A DNA stretch of 64,000 nucleotides from Deuterostichococcus epilithicus (GCA_033439295.1 JAVTLE010000010.1:1860001-1924000); one strand, 5' to 3'. Shown: positions 36,101 to 48,573, numbered from the stretch's first letter. Translations and numbers: made by a program. The notes: generated from the letters alone by a model not told the origin.

Positions 36101-37031
36101 CCTCATCCCCGAGCGCGTATGCGGCCTCCTCCATAACCTCCTCCAGCGCACCCACCTCCGTGTAAAACTGCTGCACCATGAGCCGCTGCCGCTGCGCGGC
36201 AAACAGGTGCAGAACGTGAGTCAAGGTGACACCCCATGCTGCTGCACGATGCACCGATGCGCAGGCAGAGTAACCACAGGATGTCAGTGTGACACACAAG
36301 GCTGCGTGCTACGCCAGACCTATGGGGCCTGCGCCAGGCCGCAGCATCGCAGCGATGCAGACAGCAACAACCTGTTGCGCCCTCAGCGGTTGACAGCAGC
36401 GCTGGCTGAATGTGGTCCCGCAGCAGTGACACTGCAGCTGTCGGCTGCCGTCCCGTGCCGCAGGCCCTGCAGGGGACTCCGATGATGGGGGCAGAAGGAG
36501 GGGCAGCAGGGCCGCACGTCGTAGAGGAAGCCCATGCTGTTGCCGGAGAAGATGGCGAAGAGCAGGCTGAGCACGGAGAAGAAGCTGTTCTGGAACGGCG
36601 TCACGGACGCCCTGTAACGAGAACAACATAGAAGACTGAACGGCCAGCCGCCCCTAGATCAGGTTGGTGCGAGCGTCTCGGATCAGGCTGCACGCGGCGC
36701 CGGGCATGCCATTCACCCAGTCCCCCGTGCGTACAAGCCTGCAGAACAGCACCCAATCCAGCCGCAGCGCAGCAGTCGCCACAGTTGAGGTTACATTTGC
36801 AGCCAGGCGCAAAGTGCTTTGGTGTTTGCAATCAACGTTCCATCTTCCCATCGTCGTATTCATTATCATGTTCATATTCGTGCTCACTCCTTCCAGTTGA
36901 GGTCCAGCACGTAGCCGATGCCGTCCAGCAGGAAGGGGTGCGCCTGCCAGGCCAAGAAGCCCGCCAGGCTGGTGAACAGCGTGTATCGCACCAGCGTCTT
37001 CAGCCCGGTGAAGCGTGAGCTGCCCAGCACC
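33190..37031 (-). CDS. Membrane protein, tentatively DUF4239 (bestrophin-like) family
   Basis: Function unknown. Supported coding pieces, minus strand: 37031-36888, 36738-36694, 36611-36518, 36191-36081, 35811-35791, about 35572-35485, 34863-34734, 34379-34265, 33944-33896, 33707-33634 and about 33400-33300. Joined, they give FTGLKTLVRYTLFTSLAGFL, then TPFQNSFFSVLSLLFAIFSG and MGFLYDRQRLMVQQFYTEVG. After these come EEVMEEAAYALGDEA, PFVHWALLYIIA, FTFVLTLLLLEAGG and ISDLSDPSEGVYA. Hydrophobic segments at both ends around a long charged helical middle, ending in an (I/L)xDLxDPxxGxY motif, resemble DUF4239 proteins; that match is from memory. The exon at 35791-35811 is only 21 nt and follows a GC donor at 36080. 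Several pieces do not yet join in phase, and both ends are uncertain. An N-terminal exon may lie at 37334-37681. Confidence 0.5.
34926..35235 (-). repeat. Intronic echoes of a membrane-protein exon
   Basis: The exon starting at 34863 (minus strand; AG then GGAGATGGGCGCGGAGGTGG) has three further copies upstream in its intron. One at 34926-34998 is very similar and includes the acceptor. One at about 35088-35140 could still code EVDAELEEVSSASMEAWLKA. A partial one lies at about 35197-35232. Confidence 0.8.
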
Positions 37032-38216
37032 CTGCAGGGCACACACGACGGCAGGCATTGGACTACTTGGACTACTGAAACCGCCCAGGTCGATCAGCAG
37101 GGGGCAGCTCGTCTGAGCGGCCATCATCACATGCGGGCGACCCGGCCTGCTGCTGTCGGGCATGCAGTCGCAGATATGTACCGGCCGACTGCAGAACCGC
37201 GTCGCAGTGTGTGGGGCTGCTGACCCAGCGCCACACCCTGCTACCATATGTGCGAGCGCACGAGCACACAGGGCGAAAAGGGCATGAGGTTGACCGGCAC
37301 AGTGGCAAAGTAGGTTTGCCTGCTCCTTGGACATCACAGCAGGTTGGGAACACAGAACCGATGCCAGCATGCAGCGATGGCAAGTATTCTCACGGGGCGA
37401 CCCAGCCGTCGCCGTTGTCGCTGCCGACTCCCGTTGGCTTCTCGGCATTCGGCCGCGTCCTGCCGCTGTCGGACCCAGCGGCACCCGACCCATTGCTGCC
37501 ATTGCCCTCGCCGAACGATCCATTGCTGCCCTGACAGCGCGCCATCTGAGGGCTGCCTCGTCGCCGTGCAGTGCCTGCCTGGAGCAGCTGGATGTGTGGT
37601 TGCAGTGGCCTGAATGTCACTGCGCCGCCCGCCGCCGCTGCCGCTGTCAGGTTGTTCCGCTGCTGGCACAGTGGCCGCCAAGATGGGGCAGCTGAATGTG
37701 CTCCTACATCAGTTTAGCAGTTCACTAAGCCTCAAGCTCAAATTGCGACATCGGTGCGAGCATGAAGGGGGTCGTCTGCAACATGCCCTATGTGCCCCAT
37801 GTAACGAGGACATGCACTGTACCTGTGTGACGCTGCTGGCAGATGCACGGCATCTGGTGTGCGATGTGTGTATTCATGGATGCAGCATCCAGCGCTGTGA
37901 TGCGCATCGCACTGGTTCCTGTGCCAGCCCGAGGGATGGCCAGTCGGTGAGGGTTGGCGACTTGCGACACGTTGACAACTTACTAGCAGTAGGCTCACGC
38001 TTGTCCAACCTCGGCTGGCCTGTCAGTTGTGAAAGCTTGGGAGTGTCGCAAACGAGATTGTCCAGGGCCGCAAGCGCACAGCTGCAGCCCAGCTCTGGAC
38101 TGCCACATCAGCCACAAAACCTATTCCACAAGCACAAGACAAAACCGCAGCCGCTTCATCAGGCGGTGAATCCGTCGAGTCTGCAGAACTCTCCACGGCG
38201 TATATGCCGCGCAGCC
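37032..38216. other. Divergent region between membrane-protein gene and HEN1
   Basis: It should hold the HEN1 promoter and the 5' end of the minus-strand gene. The HEN1 frame stays open back to 37614, so an upstream start is possible. A Gly/Gln-rich minus frame at 37334-37681 may be the missing first exon of the neighbour. Confidence 0.4.
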
Positions 38217-41200
38217 ATGGCGCAGGCCAGCGCCGAGCAGGTTCTGACGGCCTTTTTCCGCCGCTGCAAGGCGCCCGTGCCTGCGTTTAGTTTCGAGAAT
38301 GCGTCCGACGAGGAGCATCGCCCGGTGCACACTTGCGTGTGCACCACGAGCGACGCCCAGTTTGACGAGCAACATGTGCCGGGTGGCAAGTACCTTGCTT
38401 CAGCAAACAAGCGCAAGCTCGCCCGTAAGGCTGCCGCGGGGAAGGCGCTGGACGATCTCAAGGACCACCCGGCGTTCGACGAGCACTTGAGCCAGCAGGA
38501 TGATCGGCTGCACGAGTCCGTGCTGCGCACACTGGAGACGATGCTTTCCGATGCGGTGCGTGGGACGATCCTCCCGGCGATGAATGCTGATTGACATGCT
38601 GCCAAGTCGAGGTTCCGGAATTTTTGGCTTGAACGTGCGAGTTTTTCATATTCATCCGTGAAACGCTACAAAACCATACCATGCTTGCAGCTTCCACCGC
38701 GTTGAGGTATCGAGGTCTTTGTGGCTGGTGCGTGGTGCTGGCGGACCATTTCAAGCCTGTTGCGGCAATCCTTGCCGCCACCTCTGCCGCAGGAGGTGCG
38801 GCGCAACACGGAGGTGGAGGCGGCGGTGCTCCTGGCGCAGCGCTTCGACGGCGGGTCCCTGCCGCTGCCGGCGCTGCTGGCGCCCGTCAAGCGCACGCTG
38901 CTGGCTCGCTGGGCGCGGCGCTACCTGCCTGGCCTGGTTGCCGAGCAGGTGGCGCTCGTCTCGGAGCTGCGGACCCGACTGGCCGCCGAGCCGCCGCTGG
39001 CAGGTCCGCAGGTCCGGCGGCGCGCACTTGATCAAGGACGCCATGCTGTAGTGCATCCACTGCCCTGGCGCACACAATGTTGGGAAGTCCCTTGGAGCAG
39101 GTCTGCTCATTGCACCGCTGCGCTCGGTCAATGCACGTGCCAAAACAGACTCATGCTACTCTATAGGTGCAAGAGGTGTGCTGCTGCACATGCCTAGCGC
39201 TAGAGAGTGCTGTCTGTTGTAGCAAGGTGCGTGCGGATGGCGAGGGCATGTACAGCAGACCGTGACATGTTCCATGTGCAGAGGCGGCCCTGCAGGTAAA
39301 CCACCAGACCGGCTGCGTGCGGCGGGCGGAGACTTATGCCGCCGACGAGGACCGCAACGCGGAGGCCGCGCTGCAGGCCAGCCTGGACGCCGTCGCTGGG
39401 CGCCACTTCACGGCCGTGCTGCTGCCGGCCGACACCAGGTTCGGCGGTCCAAACTGCTTTGCTTGATGACGCACACCCCATCCTGCAGAACTGCATTCCC
39501 CTTGCAAAGATCCTCTGCGAGTCTGCAGCTGTTCCTGCCAGCTCCCCTCAGAAGGTTGTCTTGGGACGAGACCACCTCTGCCGCCATCGCAGACCCGCTT
39601 GAGAATGCGGCCTGCTTGCTGCGGCCAGCTCGATGAAAGTTGCAGCTCGGCACCGCCGCAGGAGGCGGCGCTGTCCTGCTTCGAACCGAACGTGACTTCG
39701 TGTGTGTGGACATTGAACTGCTGTGCAGCGTTCCGCCGCGGGAGGTGACGCTGTGCTGCAGCAGCTACTACCTGGCCGAGGTCGCGGCGGCACTGGGCTG
39801 CGCCCCGGAGGGGGTGTGGCACTGGGGCATCGCCAACCGCAACTTTCGGGTGCTGGCGCCGCCCGGCGTTGGCGAGCCGCAGTTCGCTGTTCGGGGTGGC
39901 GCGGCAGGTGACGATGCAGTGGACTTGACTGACGACCTGGAGGTGAAACTGCTTTGCCGCGCTGGACACACCCTGAACATAGTTTTCTGGTCAGCTGTGA
40001 TGTCTCATGGGGTGTGAAGAGCTCAGCAGCCGCAGCAGCCAGCTGCAGCAGACCTTTGAGCCCTGCTCCGACTGCTGCTCCCGGCTTCAGCCATACGGGT
40101 GGGGATCGGACCCACGTTGGCTGATCTGTTCATGCGCAGTAGGCCAGCGCTGTGCGCATGGTACCGCCACTGTGGAAGCAGAAAAGGGCAGCCGTGCACT
40201 CGTCCGCATCATGAAACTGCTGCACTTGCAACGCTGCAGAGCTGGTGGCCACAGCCTTCATCGAGGATGCACTCGAACCCCTCAGCAAAGCGCGAAAAAC
40301 TCCCTGCTGCAGGAGACCTTGTGCCGACGCTTTGGCTACCCGCCGCCACAGCCAAAGGGCGCGCCGACGACATCTGTGCAGCCGCCGCCCGAACCGCCGC
40401 CCGGGCTTTTCCCAGACGCGGAGCAGCCGCCGCTCGTCGGCCTGGCGGCTGGCGTGGTAGAAAGGCGCCCAGTGACCGCTGAGGCGGTAGCGGCGGCGGC
40501 GGCGGGTGAACCGGACGCGTTGCTCGAGTCGTCATGCGCCGGAGACTGGCCGTCGGCACCGGCATTGCACCCGAGCATGTACTCAGCGCTGCCAGAGCCG
40601 GGGTCGCCGCCAAAGTGGAACCTGCGGGCTGGCTGGGTCACAGGTGCGACCAGCTGCTTGAAGCAGTCAGAGCTTCATCGCGAGTTCCCGCTACCCTGTG
40701 TCAGCATGGCGTCGGCGGCAGATGCAAGGTGCACATGGGTACGCTCTCTGATCGCAACAGCGTGCTGTCAATCAATAAGCCATGCACACGTTTATGTTGG
40801 CTCTCTTCCGCTCCCGAGTCTCATGCCGAAATGCGAGAGCCCTGCGATTTCAGGCAAAGCTGTGCGCGGCGATGTGCTGCTGACCCGCGTCCGGCCGCGG
40901 GCGTGGACCGTCAAGGTTTGTACCAAACTAGTGTCTGAAACAACTCACACGTGCGCACGGATGCCGGTGCAGCACGAACCTCTCAGTTTGGCTCTGCTGA
41001 CTGCACTGCGCACCCCATGGGCCAGCTGCGGCGCACTTGCGGGAGCCTCGGCAGTGGGCACACGCCAATATGCACGGCATGCCGGCTGAGCTGAGTGCAG
41101 GTTCCGTTCCAGTGCCCTGCCAATTATTACCACGCTGTCTACCTTGTGAATTTAAGACGCTCCCTTTTCCTGAATGCTGGTTGCACGCCAGGTGGACGAT

Positions 41201-44200
41201 CGGCAGCAGATGCACCCGGTGCTGCGCGCCGGGCACTACCCGCTGGCGGATTTGGCCGCCGCGGCCGCCGCCGTCGCGCCCGCGGCCGTGCTCTCACGCA
41301 GCCTGCAGGCGCCCCTGGCCGCACGGCTGCCCACCGATTTCAGGCGTGTGCTTATGCACGCGTGTCAGAGCAGGCCCACCGGTGCTGGCGGCGGTGTGAC
41401 TCCTTCCTGCAGCACATGCGATGTAAGGGCTGTTATGACAGTGTGTGGCGTCTGAAGCGGGCTGTAGTACGAGGGCTGCAGTACGAAGAAGAACGTCAGA
41501 CTATGTGCCCTCTGTGCAACTGTCTGAGGCAAGAATCCTGATGCAGTCACTGCCTGTGTGCCTCAGCATTCAGCAAAACGGTCAGTCGGACCGATGAGGC
41601 TCGGCGTGCACGTAGGTCGTGCGAGTCGTGGTGCTGGCGGCAGCCAAAGGTGCTGCTGAACGAGCTAGCGACCGATGGCGTCTGCGGCCCAGATGCCAGG
41701 CCGGTTTTCGGGATGCCTGGGGCTAAGGCTCCGTCGACGCCTGACATGGGTGAGTCTGCGCTGTGTCTTGTCTTGCAGCGGCACTGCAACGACCAAGATA
41801 CGATGCAAGGCTCGTGCGCTTCCACTCGGCAGAACTGACTCTTGCTGCATAGAACTTCACAAGGACGCAGCGCTGCTTCTGCTTCTGCACAAAGGCTACA
41901 CACAAGCTGTCTCCGGTTGACTCCCAACCCCGGAGATGCCTTCCCTGAATCTCGCTGATCAAGCGCCTGTGTTGCAGGGTGCGGCGGCAAGCGCAAATCA
42001 CCTGACAGCCTGCAGCCGCAGTCGCCGCAGTCGCTCAAGCAGTCGCCTGTCAGAGCGGCTGCAGCGCCCTGCGATGACGCTGGCCAGGCTGCCGCGGCGC
42101 CTGTGCAGTCTGCCAACGATGACGGCGGCCCGCTGGCCGATCGTTTCGCCTCGCAGGCGACGGTGCCGCTGCTGGGCGAGCCCGACAAAGCGATCGTCGC
42201 CGTCTCGGGCGCCTGCAGGTGAGTAGGGCCCAAGGTTGAGTCTCACTGCGAGGCCAAACCCCTTGTGGACCATGCTGTCCGAGCCAGCATGTGTTATCAG
42301 CGCCGTCCAAAATCCGTCACGCATGGGCTCTGCAGCAATGCTGTCGCATCACTGGCGCCTTTTTCGAATCGCGACAGTACAACCTGCAGCCTCATTCACG
42401 TTCCGAGGCCGCATGCGCAGCTGCAGCCTCGATCGTCATGCAGAACTTGGCTATGCACTTCATTTCCAGGTGGTTCTGTGCAGTGATGCGGACGTGGCAG
42501 ATGACCAGGCGGCGCTGTGCGCGCTGCACAGCCTGCAGGCGCGCCACGCGGCCGCATGGGCCGCCGCCTTCCCGGCCGGACCTACCGCCGACGACGGCGT
42601 TGATATCGGTGGGGACTGCACGGCCGCAGCTGCTGCTCTCGGCGGCGGGGAGCTGCAGCGCGGGCCGGCGGCCACGGCGGCGGCGGCAGGAAGCAGCAGC
42701 ATCGAGGTGCTGGACGCGGGGCGCGGCGTCCGGCGGCCCATACGGCCCGGCATGCGCGTCAAGGTCGGCTGCAGGCACAGGGGCACTGTCAAGCGTCGGG
42801 TGCCGCAGCAGTGCCTCATTGCTGCGCTTGTATCACTGGTCGTGCACGTGAGAGGGGCAGCCGCAGCAGCCCCAGCTGCGGCAGCCCCAGCCTCTGGCAC
42901 CAGGTCGAGTTGCTGCAACCGATCTCAGTGGTGTTAGATCTCAGTCCTTGCTGACGCAACAGCTTGCAGCACTGTTTGCAGATGCCTCTCCTCGCACCTG
43001 GTGCAGGTCGCCTACAGTATCAGCGCCACGCGGCCAGAGCCAGCCTCAGCCCAGTCTCCAGCGGCGTCTCCACTCCGCCAAATCCTCGAGCGACATGGCG
43101 GCCTGGCCTTCGAGTGGGGCTCCGGAGGTGCGGCTGCGCCAGATGCAGGACACTGCTCCCTGACATCAGATTGGGTGGCAAGGGGTTGTCAGGGCATGGC
43201 GTAGAGTTGGTCAGTAGGATTTGCTCCTTCGCCTGAACGAGTCGGACTGGTCCCAAACCTACGCCCGCATGGCGGCTGCATTAACAGCAGTACTGCAGGA
43301 GTGGACACTGCCTCCCGTGAGCTGCCTGTTGTGAGGCTCCAGCACCTGCAACTGTGCTGGTCCTGCCATGCTGAGGGCCTCGGCAATGTGCCTCGGCAAT
43401 GGCATGCTACGTGGTGACCAGCGCATCGTTGAAGAGGTTCAACGCACAGCCGCTGGTGAAGAGGCGCCAGCTGACAGTGACTTCGACATCAGACGACGAC
43501 ATTGGTACTGTTCCACACCGCGCCCTCTGCGCCGGCAGAACTGGATCGCGCTGGCAGACCTCCAGTCCGCCAGCGCATGTGAACTGTGCGTGATTCTCAG
43601 GGAGTGAGCGGGCAGCAGGGGTAGGCCTGAGCCGCTGTTTCAGAGGAAGCGTGTCCTTGGCGAAGCCTCACAGCGAGATTTCTCCTCGCATTGCACAGGC
43701 GTGCTGCCGGAAACAGAGCGTCTGGCGGCGGCTGTGGCCCTCAACGGCGTCGCGTGCTGCCGCATTGGCGTCTGCCTGCCCGCCGACATCGGCGGCTCGG
43801 AGCTTGGCGCGGCGCTGACGCTGCGGCTGCTGGATGTGGCGCCGCCGGGACCCACCCCACAGCAAGGTGCACAGTACTCCGTGTCTCTCTGCTCTCATGC
43901 AAGAAATTCAGGGGGCATTGACCTAGACGGTCGACGTTGGGACCAAGAGGTGAGGGGCGACTCACCGGGAGTTGATGAGCGACAGTCGCACGGCAGGCGG
44001 GGGTAGGGCAAATTGCCATTCCTGGTAGTCGCTGCTCATGCCGTGCACATGTGGCGCAACTGACACACTCACCTCGCTGCTGCTGCACGAAGCGACTGCA
44101 TGTCCTGTTCCTCCTCCGCAGTGCACATTCCCACCTGCAGCAGGCGCACCGATTGCCGCCCAGCGCCAGACCGCTGGGCGCTTCCTGCTGCGGCCGGGCT

Positions 44201-45739
44201 CTTCTCGCAGTCCGGCTCTTCTCGTGTGCTGCAGTTCTGCTGCAGTGTCGCAGTTCTTGCATTCGGGCTTACCTTGCATGCTGCAGTCAGACTCTTCTCG
44301 CCGCCGGCGTCGGCACAGCGGTACGCGCTGGTGGCCTCGCTGCTGGTCTCCGCCGGCGCGCGGACCCTGGTGGACCTGGGCTGCGGTGACGGCAAGCTGC
44401 TGCAGCACCTGGCGTCCGACAGCGCGTCGACCGCCGCGGCGCTCGACAGCATCACTGGACTAGACATCTCAGCCACGGCGCTCGTGCGCGGCCGCAAGAC
44501 ACTGGAGGTGGGTGCTTTATAGTTATTAAACATAGAACATGGCCATCACTTCCACTCGCGAGTGGGCCTCCGTGCAAGATCTGTCTGACTGCTGCTGCAG
44601 AGCCGATGACTGCGGAACGCATGTCGCCTGGTACACGGTTCGATCAGGTGCAACAGCCCCATCGAACAAGGTCCTTTCCAATCCTGGTCGACCATCCCCG
44701 CGGAAGCACCAATCGGTTTCGCATTGCAGCTGGATCAGGAGCTGGCGGTGGCGACAGGGGCACCGCGCCCGCGCATTGACCTGGTGCTGGACGATATGTG
44801 CAAGATGCGGCCCGGTGCGCTCTTGTAGTGCCGCCGCAAGCGCCACCGCAGCCTCCAACCCTGCACTTGGATGCGTGATTCATCTGTCAACGCTCCTGCT
44901 GTGCGCATCGCAAGGGCCCCTGCTCTCATGCAGACCTGCAAGCCAGCAGCGTACACGCCCGGATGTCAGAGACACGAGCTGGCATCCCCCATCATATTGC
45001 GCCCCTTGCGCTGCTCCCCTCATTCCAGAGTCTCCCACCCAGTGTGCCTGCTGCCGGCGGCGCAGAGGACTGGGGCAGCCTGCGTGGCGTCGGCGCCGCA
45101 ACGCTTTTAGAGGTCATCGAGCACCTGGACCCAGGGCCGCTGGCGGCGGCGGGGCCGGCGCTGCTGGGCGGCCTGGCCCCGAGCCTGGCGCTGGTGACCA
45201 CGCCCAACGCCGAGTATAACGCCGTGCTGGCGGCGGCCAGCGGCGGCGCGACGCTGCTGCACAACGGGCTGCGCAACCGGGATCACCGCTTTGAGTGGTG
45301 CGTGCTCCTCGTGCGCGCCGCTGGCTTGTGTGCTAGGTCGGCTGGCACTGCCAAGGCGCCCTGGGACGTGTGACGCAAACTTGCATTCTGACCGGCGTGT
45401 TGCAGACCTGCAGCTCCTTCAGACGGCCAAGCATCAAGGTCGATGCCGCAGTGGCAGGCACTGCTGCTACACCGCAGTGCACAGACACTGCCGTGTAGGT
45501 GGTTAAGGCCGCTGTTCCTGTCAAAGTGCAGGACACGCCCCGAGTTCCAGGCTTGGGCGAAGCCCCTAGCGGCTGCGCACGGCTATGAGGTGCACTTCAC
45601 TGGCATCGGCCGCGTCAGGCGCGAGGCGCTGGCCGCGGCGCCGCCGGCCTTCGGAGATGTTGTCGCCGCCGAGCCAGGGCTCGGCTGCGCCACACAGGTT
45701 GCGCTCTTCGTGCGGCGCTGCGACAGCAAGGGGCACTAG
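38217..45739 (+). CDS. HEN1: HEN1 small-RNA 3'-terminal 2'-O-methyltransferase
   Basis: Methylates the 3' end of miRNA/siRNA duplexes and so protects them from uridylation and decay. The plant-type layout is visible. An N-terminal dsRNA-binding domain (SENA-like ASDEEHRPVHTCVCTT...KRKLARKAAAGKALDDL) comes first. A helical La-like region follows (38793-39003, 39282-39438; further pieces about 39640-39950, 40240-40640, 40845-40916). A second dsRBD-like part starts PKVLLNELATDGV. The PPIase-like domain has GMRVKVAYSIS and LAFEWGSG. The methyltransferase has LVDLGCGDGKLLQHL, the metal-binding LLEVIEHLD and NRDHRFEW, and VTTPNAEYN. Resolved exons: 41192-41343, 41616-41749, 41978-42218, 42484-42763, 43007-43127, 43699-43866, 44287-44507, 44730-44814, 45066-45297, 45532-45739. 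All four expected Glu/Glu/His/His ligands are present. The donor at 41344 is GC. Exons from 39440 to 41190 are unresolved. Confidence 0.93.
44186..44225 (+). repeat. Intronic echoes of a HEN1 exon start
   Basis: The exon at 44287 starts after GCAG with TCAGACTCTTCTCG. Two copies of the GGCTCTTCTCG core lie upstream in the intron, one of them preceded by CGCAG. Confidence 0.6.
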
Positions 45740-46842
45740 CGGTGGTGGCGGCAAGGCGGAGCAGCGGCAGCAGCATTGCTGGCGTTGACGGAGAGGCGAT
45801 ATTGCTTTCGGGCATGAATGGCAGTGGCGGCGGCATCAAACATTGCTGGCATCTGCGGGACATGGATCTCTGCTTCACATCGTGGCACGACGGATGAATG
45901 ATCCCATGGATGGCCAACGGCTGCAGTCACTGTGCTGACGGCAGGGCAAAGTATTCAGATGTCAAGAGACCAATCGAGAAGCGGCGCTGCCCAAACATGC
46001 TGGTGGGAGCCGCGCGGACGGCGCATGACTAACTGCACCATTAGATGGCTTGTACCAATGTTTTCCTCCTGTGTCATGCACAAAAGCTGTATCAATGCAT
46101 TGCTTCGTACGTCAGTCTACCCGCTTGCTTTGTGCGGGGCGTGCTTCATCGTTGCGAGGACACTGATTGTACGTCAGTCCGTTGGGCGTCCAGGGGTTGG
46201 GTTGGGGTTCTGCCCTGTCGTTAGTGTGGCGGGACTCTCTAGGTACCCGGGTCGAAGTGGCGTGATGTCAGAGGGCTGGCCCTGGACAATTTGACGAAGG
46301 AGACGTGCAGGGCCGATTATAGAAGTTCACTATGCCTGAGCATGGACGCTGCCGCGGCTCACTCAGTGACAAACATTCGGCGGTCAACCTTTTAACCTCG
46401 CCTCGGGCAGAAATTCGACCCCACAGTTCTAAGATCTCACATCTTGTTCCAGACATTCATATCCTTTGTGCGCGGCGCGACTGCGTAATCAATTCGATTC
46501 AGTGGTCCAAATTTTAACCATACATTGCGATCCAGTGCTAGTTTTTGCCGCAATCTCTGCCCTGGTCGTCCCTGCGCACCGATCGCCAGCGTGCATCGCG
46601 GCTGCACCGCCCCAAAAGCCGACGTGTGGCGCAGAACACGAGGGATCAGGTACGGTCATGATGCTGTGCCGATGCACCACTAAGAAGACGTCGCTTTTCT
46701 TGGCACGCGCTCGTCCAGGGAGCATTCGCTGTGTAATCCTTGAGCTCTAAAGCCCAGGTCGTGCACGAGACTCTCACACCACCTGAATCTGCAGGTCTGA
46801 GCCCATCCGCCGCAGCAGCTCGTTGGCCAGCAGCTGCCACTC
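45740..46842. other. Intergenic between HEN1 and the RIQ-like gene
   Basis: Probable HEN1 3' UTR and RIQ promoter. Parts near 46330-46520 are AT-richer than the surroundings. No recognisable protein or RNA gene was seen. Confidence 0.5.
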
Positions 46843-48573
46843 ATGATGGCGAGCACAGGCATTATGCATCAGAGTCACATGCTCGGCGGCAGCCGTCTGA
46901 CACAGCACAGGACGCGCGCCGCCCGGCCCACCGGCCGCGGCTGCGCTGTCAGCCCCACAGCTATGTCGAAGCGCAAGGTCAACACATTCGATGAGGCGTG
47001 GAAGAAGGTGGGTCAGTTATGCAGCTGCCGGACTGCCGCACAGGCGCCGCCGCCAAGGCAGTCACTGTGGCACAACCAGTGGATGCCTGACTTTTGCGGA
47101 CGGAAAGCGACTGGTACCAAAGAAGAGCAGCCAGTAGGTTGCCAGCCTCGGAAGCGGTGTGACATGTGTGCGGCTCGTGGGGATGCTGTGCTGCATTCGC
47201 ACCAATGCACAATGTTTATTATGCCATGTTTGGCGCATCACACTCGTAGCTAGCTTGCTGGCTGCAATGTTTGCGATGCTTGCCCAATGTTCCAGGCGAG
47301 TGCGCATGTAGGTCGCGAGATTTGTGTCAGCCCCCGGCTGCCACTTGCACCTCGGAGCTCTGTTGGTCAGCTGCCTCCAGACCAGCATCGGAACCACTCA
47401 AGTGGTGTAGATTGCTCCGCTATGGGGCTGTGGAGCTGGTCCGGTGGCCTGCCGCGCTGTGGGCACAACTTCAACAGCAGACAACCACTGCCCGACGGGA
47501 TACATATGTAGTCTTTCGCAGGGCTACTGGCAAAGGCAACTTCAACGAGGACGCGGAGAAGGCATTAGTCTCGCGCCACCTGGCGAACGCTCACCAGCTG
47601 AACACCAAGCTTTCGTTGTTGCAGGGCTACTGGGGCACGGGCTACTTCAACGAGGACGCCGAAAAGGCGCCGGTCAACCTGCTGCGCTCCATTGAGTCCA
47701 AAAAGTTGCTGTCCACTGCCGGCAAGCTCAAGCTGCTGAGCTCCGCTGACAAGGCGGGCCTCAACCTGGCAAAGGTAAGGCTCAGGCGATGGCACGCGCA
47801 TACATTTGGTGGCACGCGCTGACTGCCACGACCACGCTTACCACGAACGGCATCGCATGGCTTGCTGCCTCCGGCGGCCAGGAAACCCGGCTCTAGTTGG
47901 TGTACCGGAACTGCTTGTGCCTGAAGCTGGTACGCGCATGATTCTGCCGCCGCAGCTGCTGATGCGCCCTGCTGACTGTCTCCCCAACCGGCTGACTCTC
48001 ACCTTGGAAATTTCTCTTGGTTGAAATATGCGACATGCGCATCAAGCAAGCCGACCTGCGTTCGCCAAATGCTGATTTCGCTCACCTTGTGCCGCACAGC
48101 TGGAGGAGCTGAAGCTGCTGAGCACCGCGGAGAAGCTGGGCCTGTTCAGCCTAGTGGAGCGCGCACTCACGGCGGACCCCGGCGCCATCACTTCTGCTTC
48201 CATCCCATTCTTCATCGCTGCTGTCGGTACGCCCTCATGATGCCGTTTGCAGCTTTGAGGGTGGCAGCCGTTTTCAATCTCGTTGATGTACCCAGATACG
48301 GTCCATATGCGATGGGGCCAGGCCCTTGTGGGTGCAATTCTCGCATTGGCAGGCCATCGGCTTGAAGCCCCGGTGCAGGGCACGACATTCAGAACATGCA
48401 TGTCTCCGCTGCTGACAAGGTGCTCCGTTGATGCTGCAGGCTCGCTGGTCTTCATTCCCCAGGACAACCTCGCCGAGGTGGTCCTGCACTGGGGCGCATT
48501 CCTCACCTTCTTCACTGGATTCCTGGCGCTCTTCGCCGGCGGGTTTGTTGTTGCCGCCGTGCAGGAGGAGTGA
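46843..48573 (+). CDS. RIQ1/RIQ2-like (DUF1118) thylakoid membrane protein
   Basis: Land-plant RIQ1/RIQ2 affect grana stacking and LHCII organisation (family knowledge). Exons: 46843-47007, 47625-47774, 48100-48226, 48440-48573; 191 residues. About 40 N-terminal residues, rich in Arg/Ser/Thr, act as a chloroplast transit peptide. The mature part starts FDEAWKKGYWGTGYFNEDAE. It continues with the family's stepped helical repeats (ESKKLLSTAGKLKLLSSAD, EELKLLSTAEKLGLFSLVE). Two C-terminal hydrophobic segments follow (ASIPFFIAAVGSLVF; WGAFLTFFTGFLALFAGGF). ATG 46846 is an equivalent start. Intron 1 holds a decayed copy of the exon-2 start. Identification rests on remembered family motifs. Confidence 0.87.
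47519..47570 (+). repeat. Echo of RIQ-like exon 2 inside intron 1
   Basis: About 50 bp upstream of true exon 2, the sequence after GCAG repeats GGCTACTGG and then CTTCAACGAGGACGC. It lacks 2 bp relative to the exon (47625 onward). If spliced at the same point it would shift frame and reach a stop, so it reads as a dead copy. Confidence 0.85.

Noticed and set aside
37614-38216. Upstream in-frame extension of HEN1
   Set aside because: The frame is open, but the sequence lacks domain character and the dsRBD starts right after ATG 38217. It is kept only as an alternative start.
47444-47695. Open frame through the echo and exon 2 of the RIQ-like gene
   Set aside because: It reads exon 2 in the wrong frame; the homologous RIQ frame is the phase-0 one starting at 47625.
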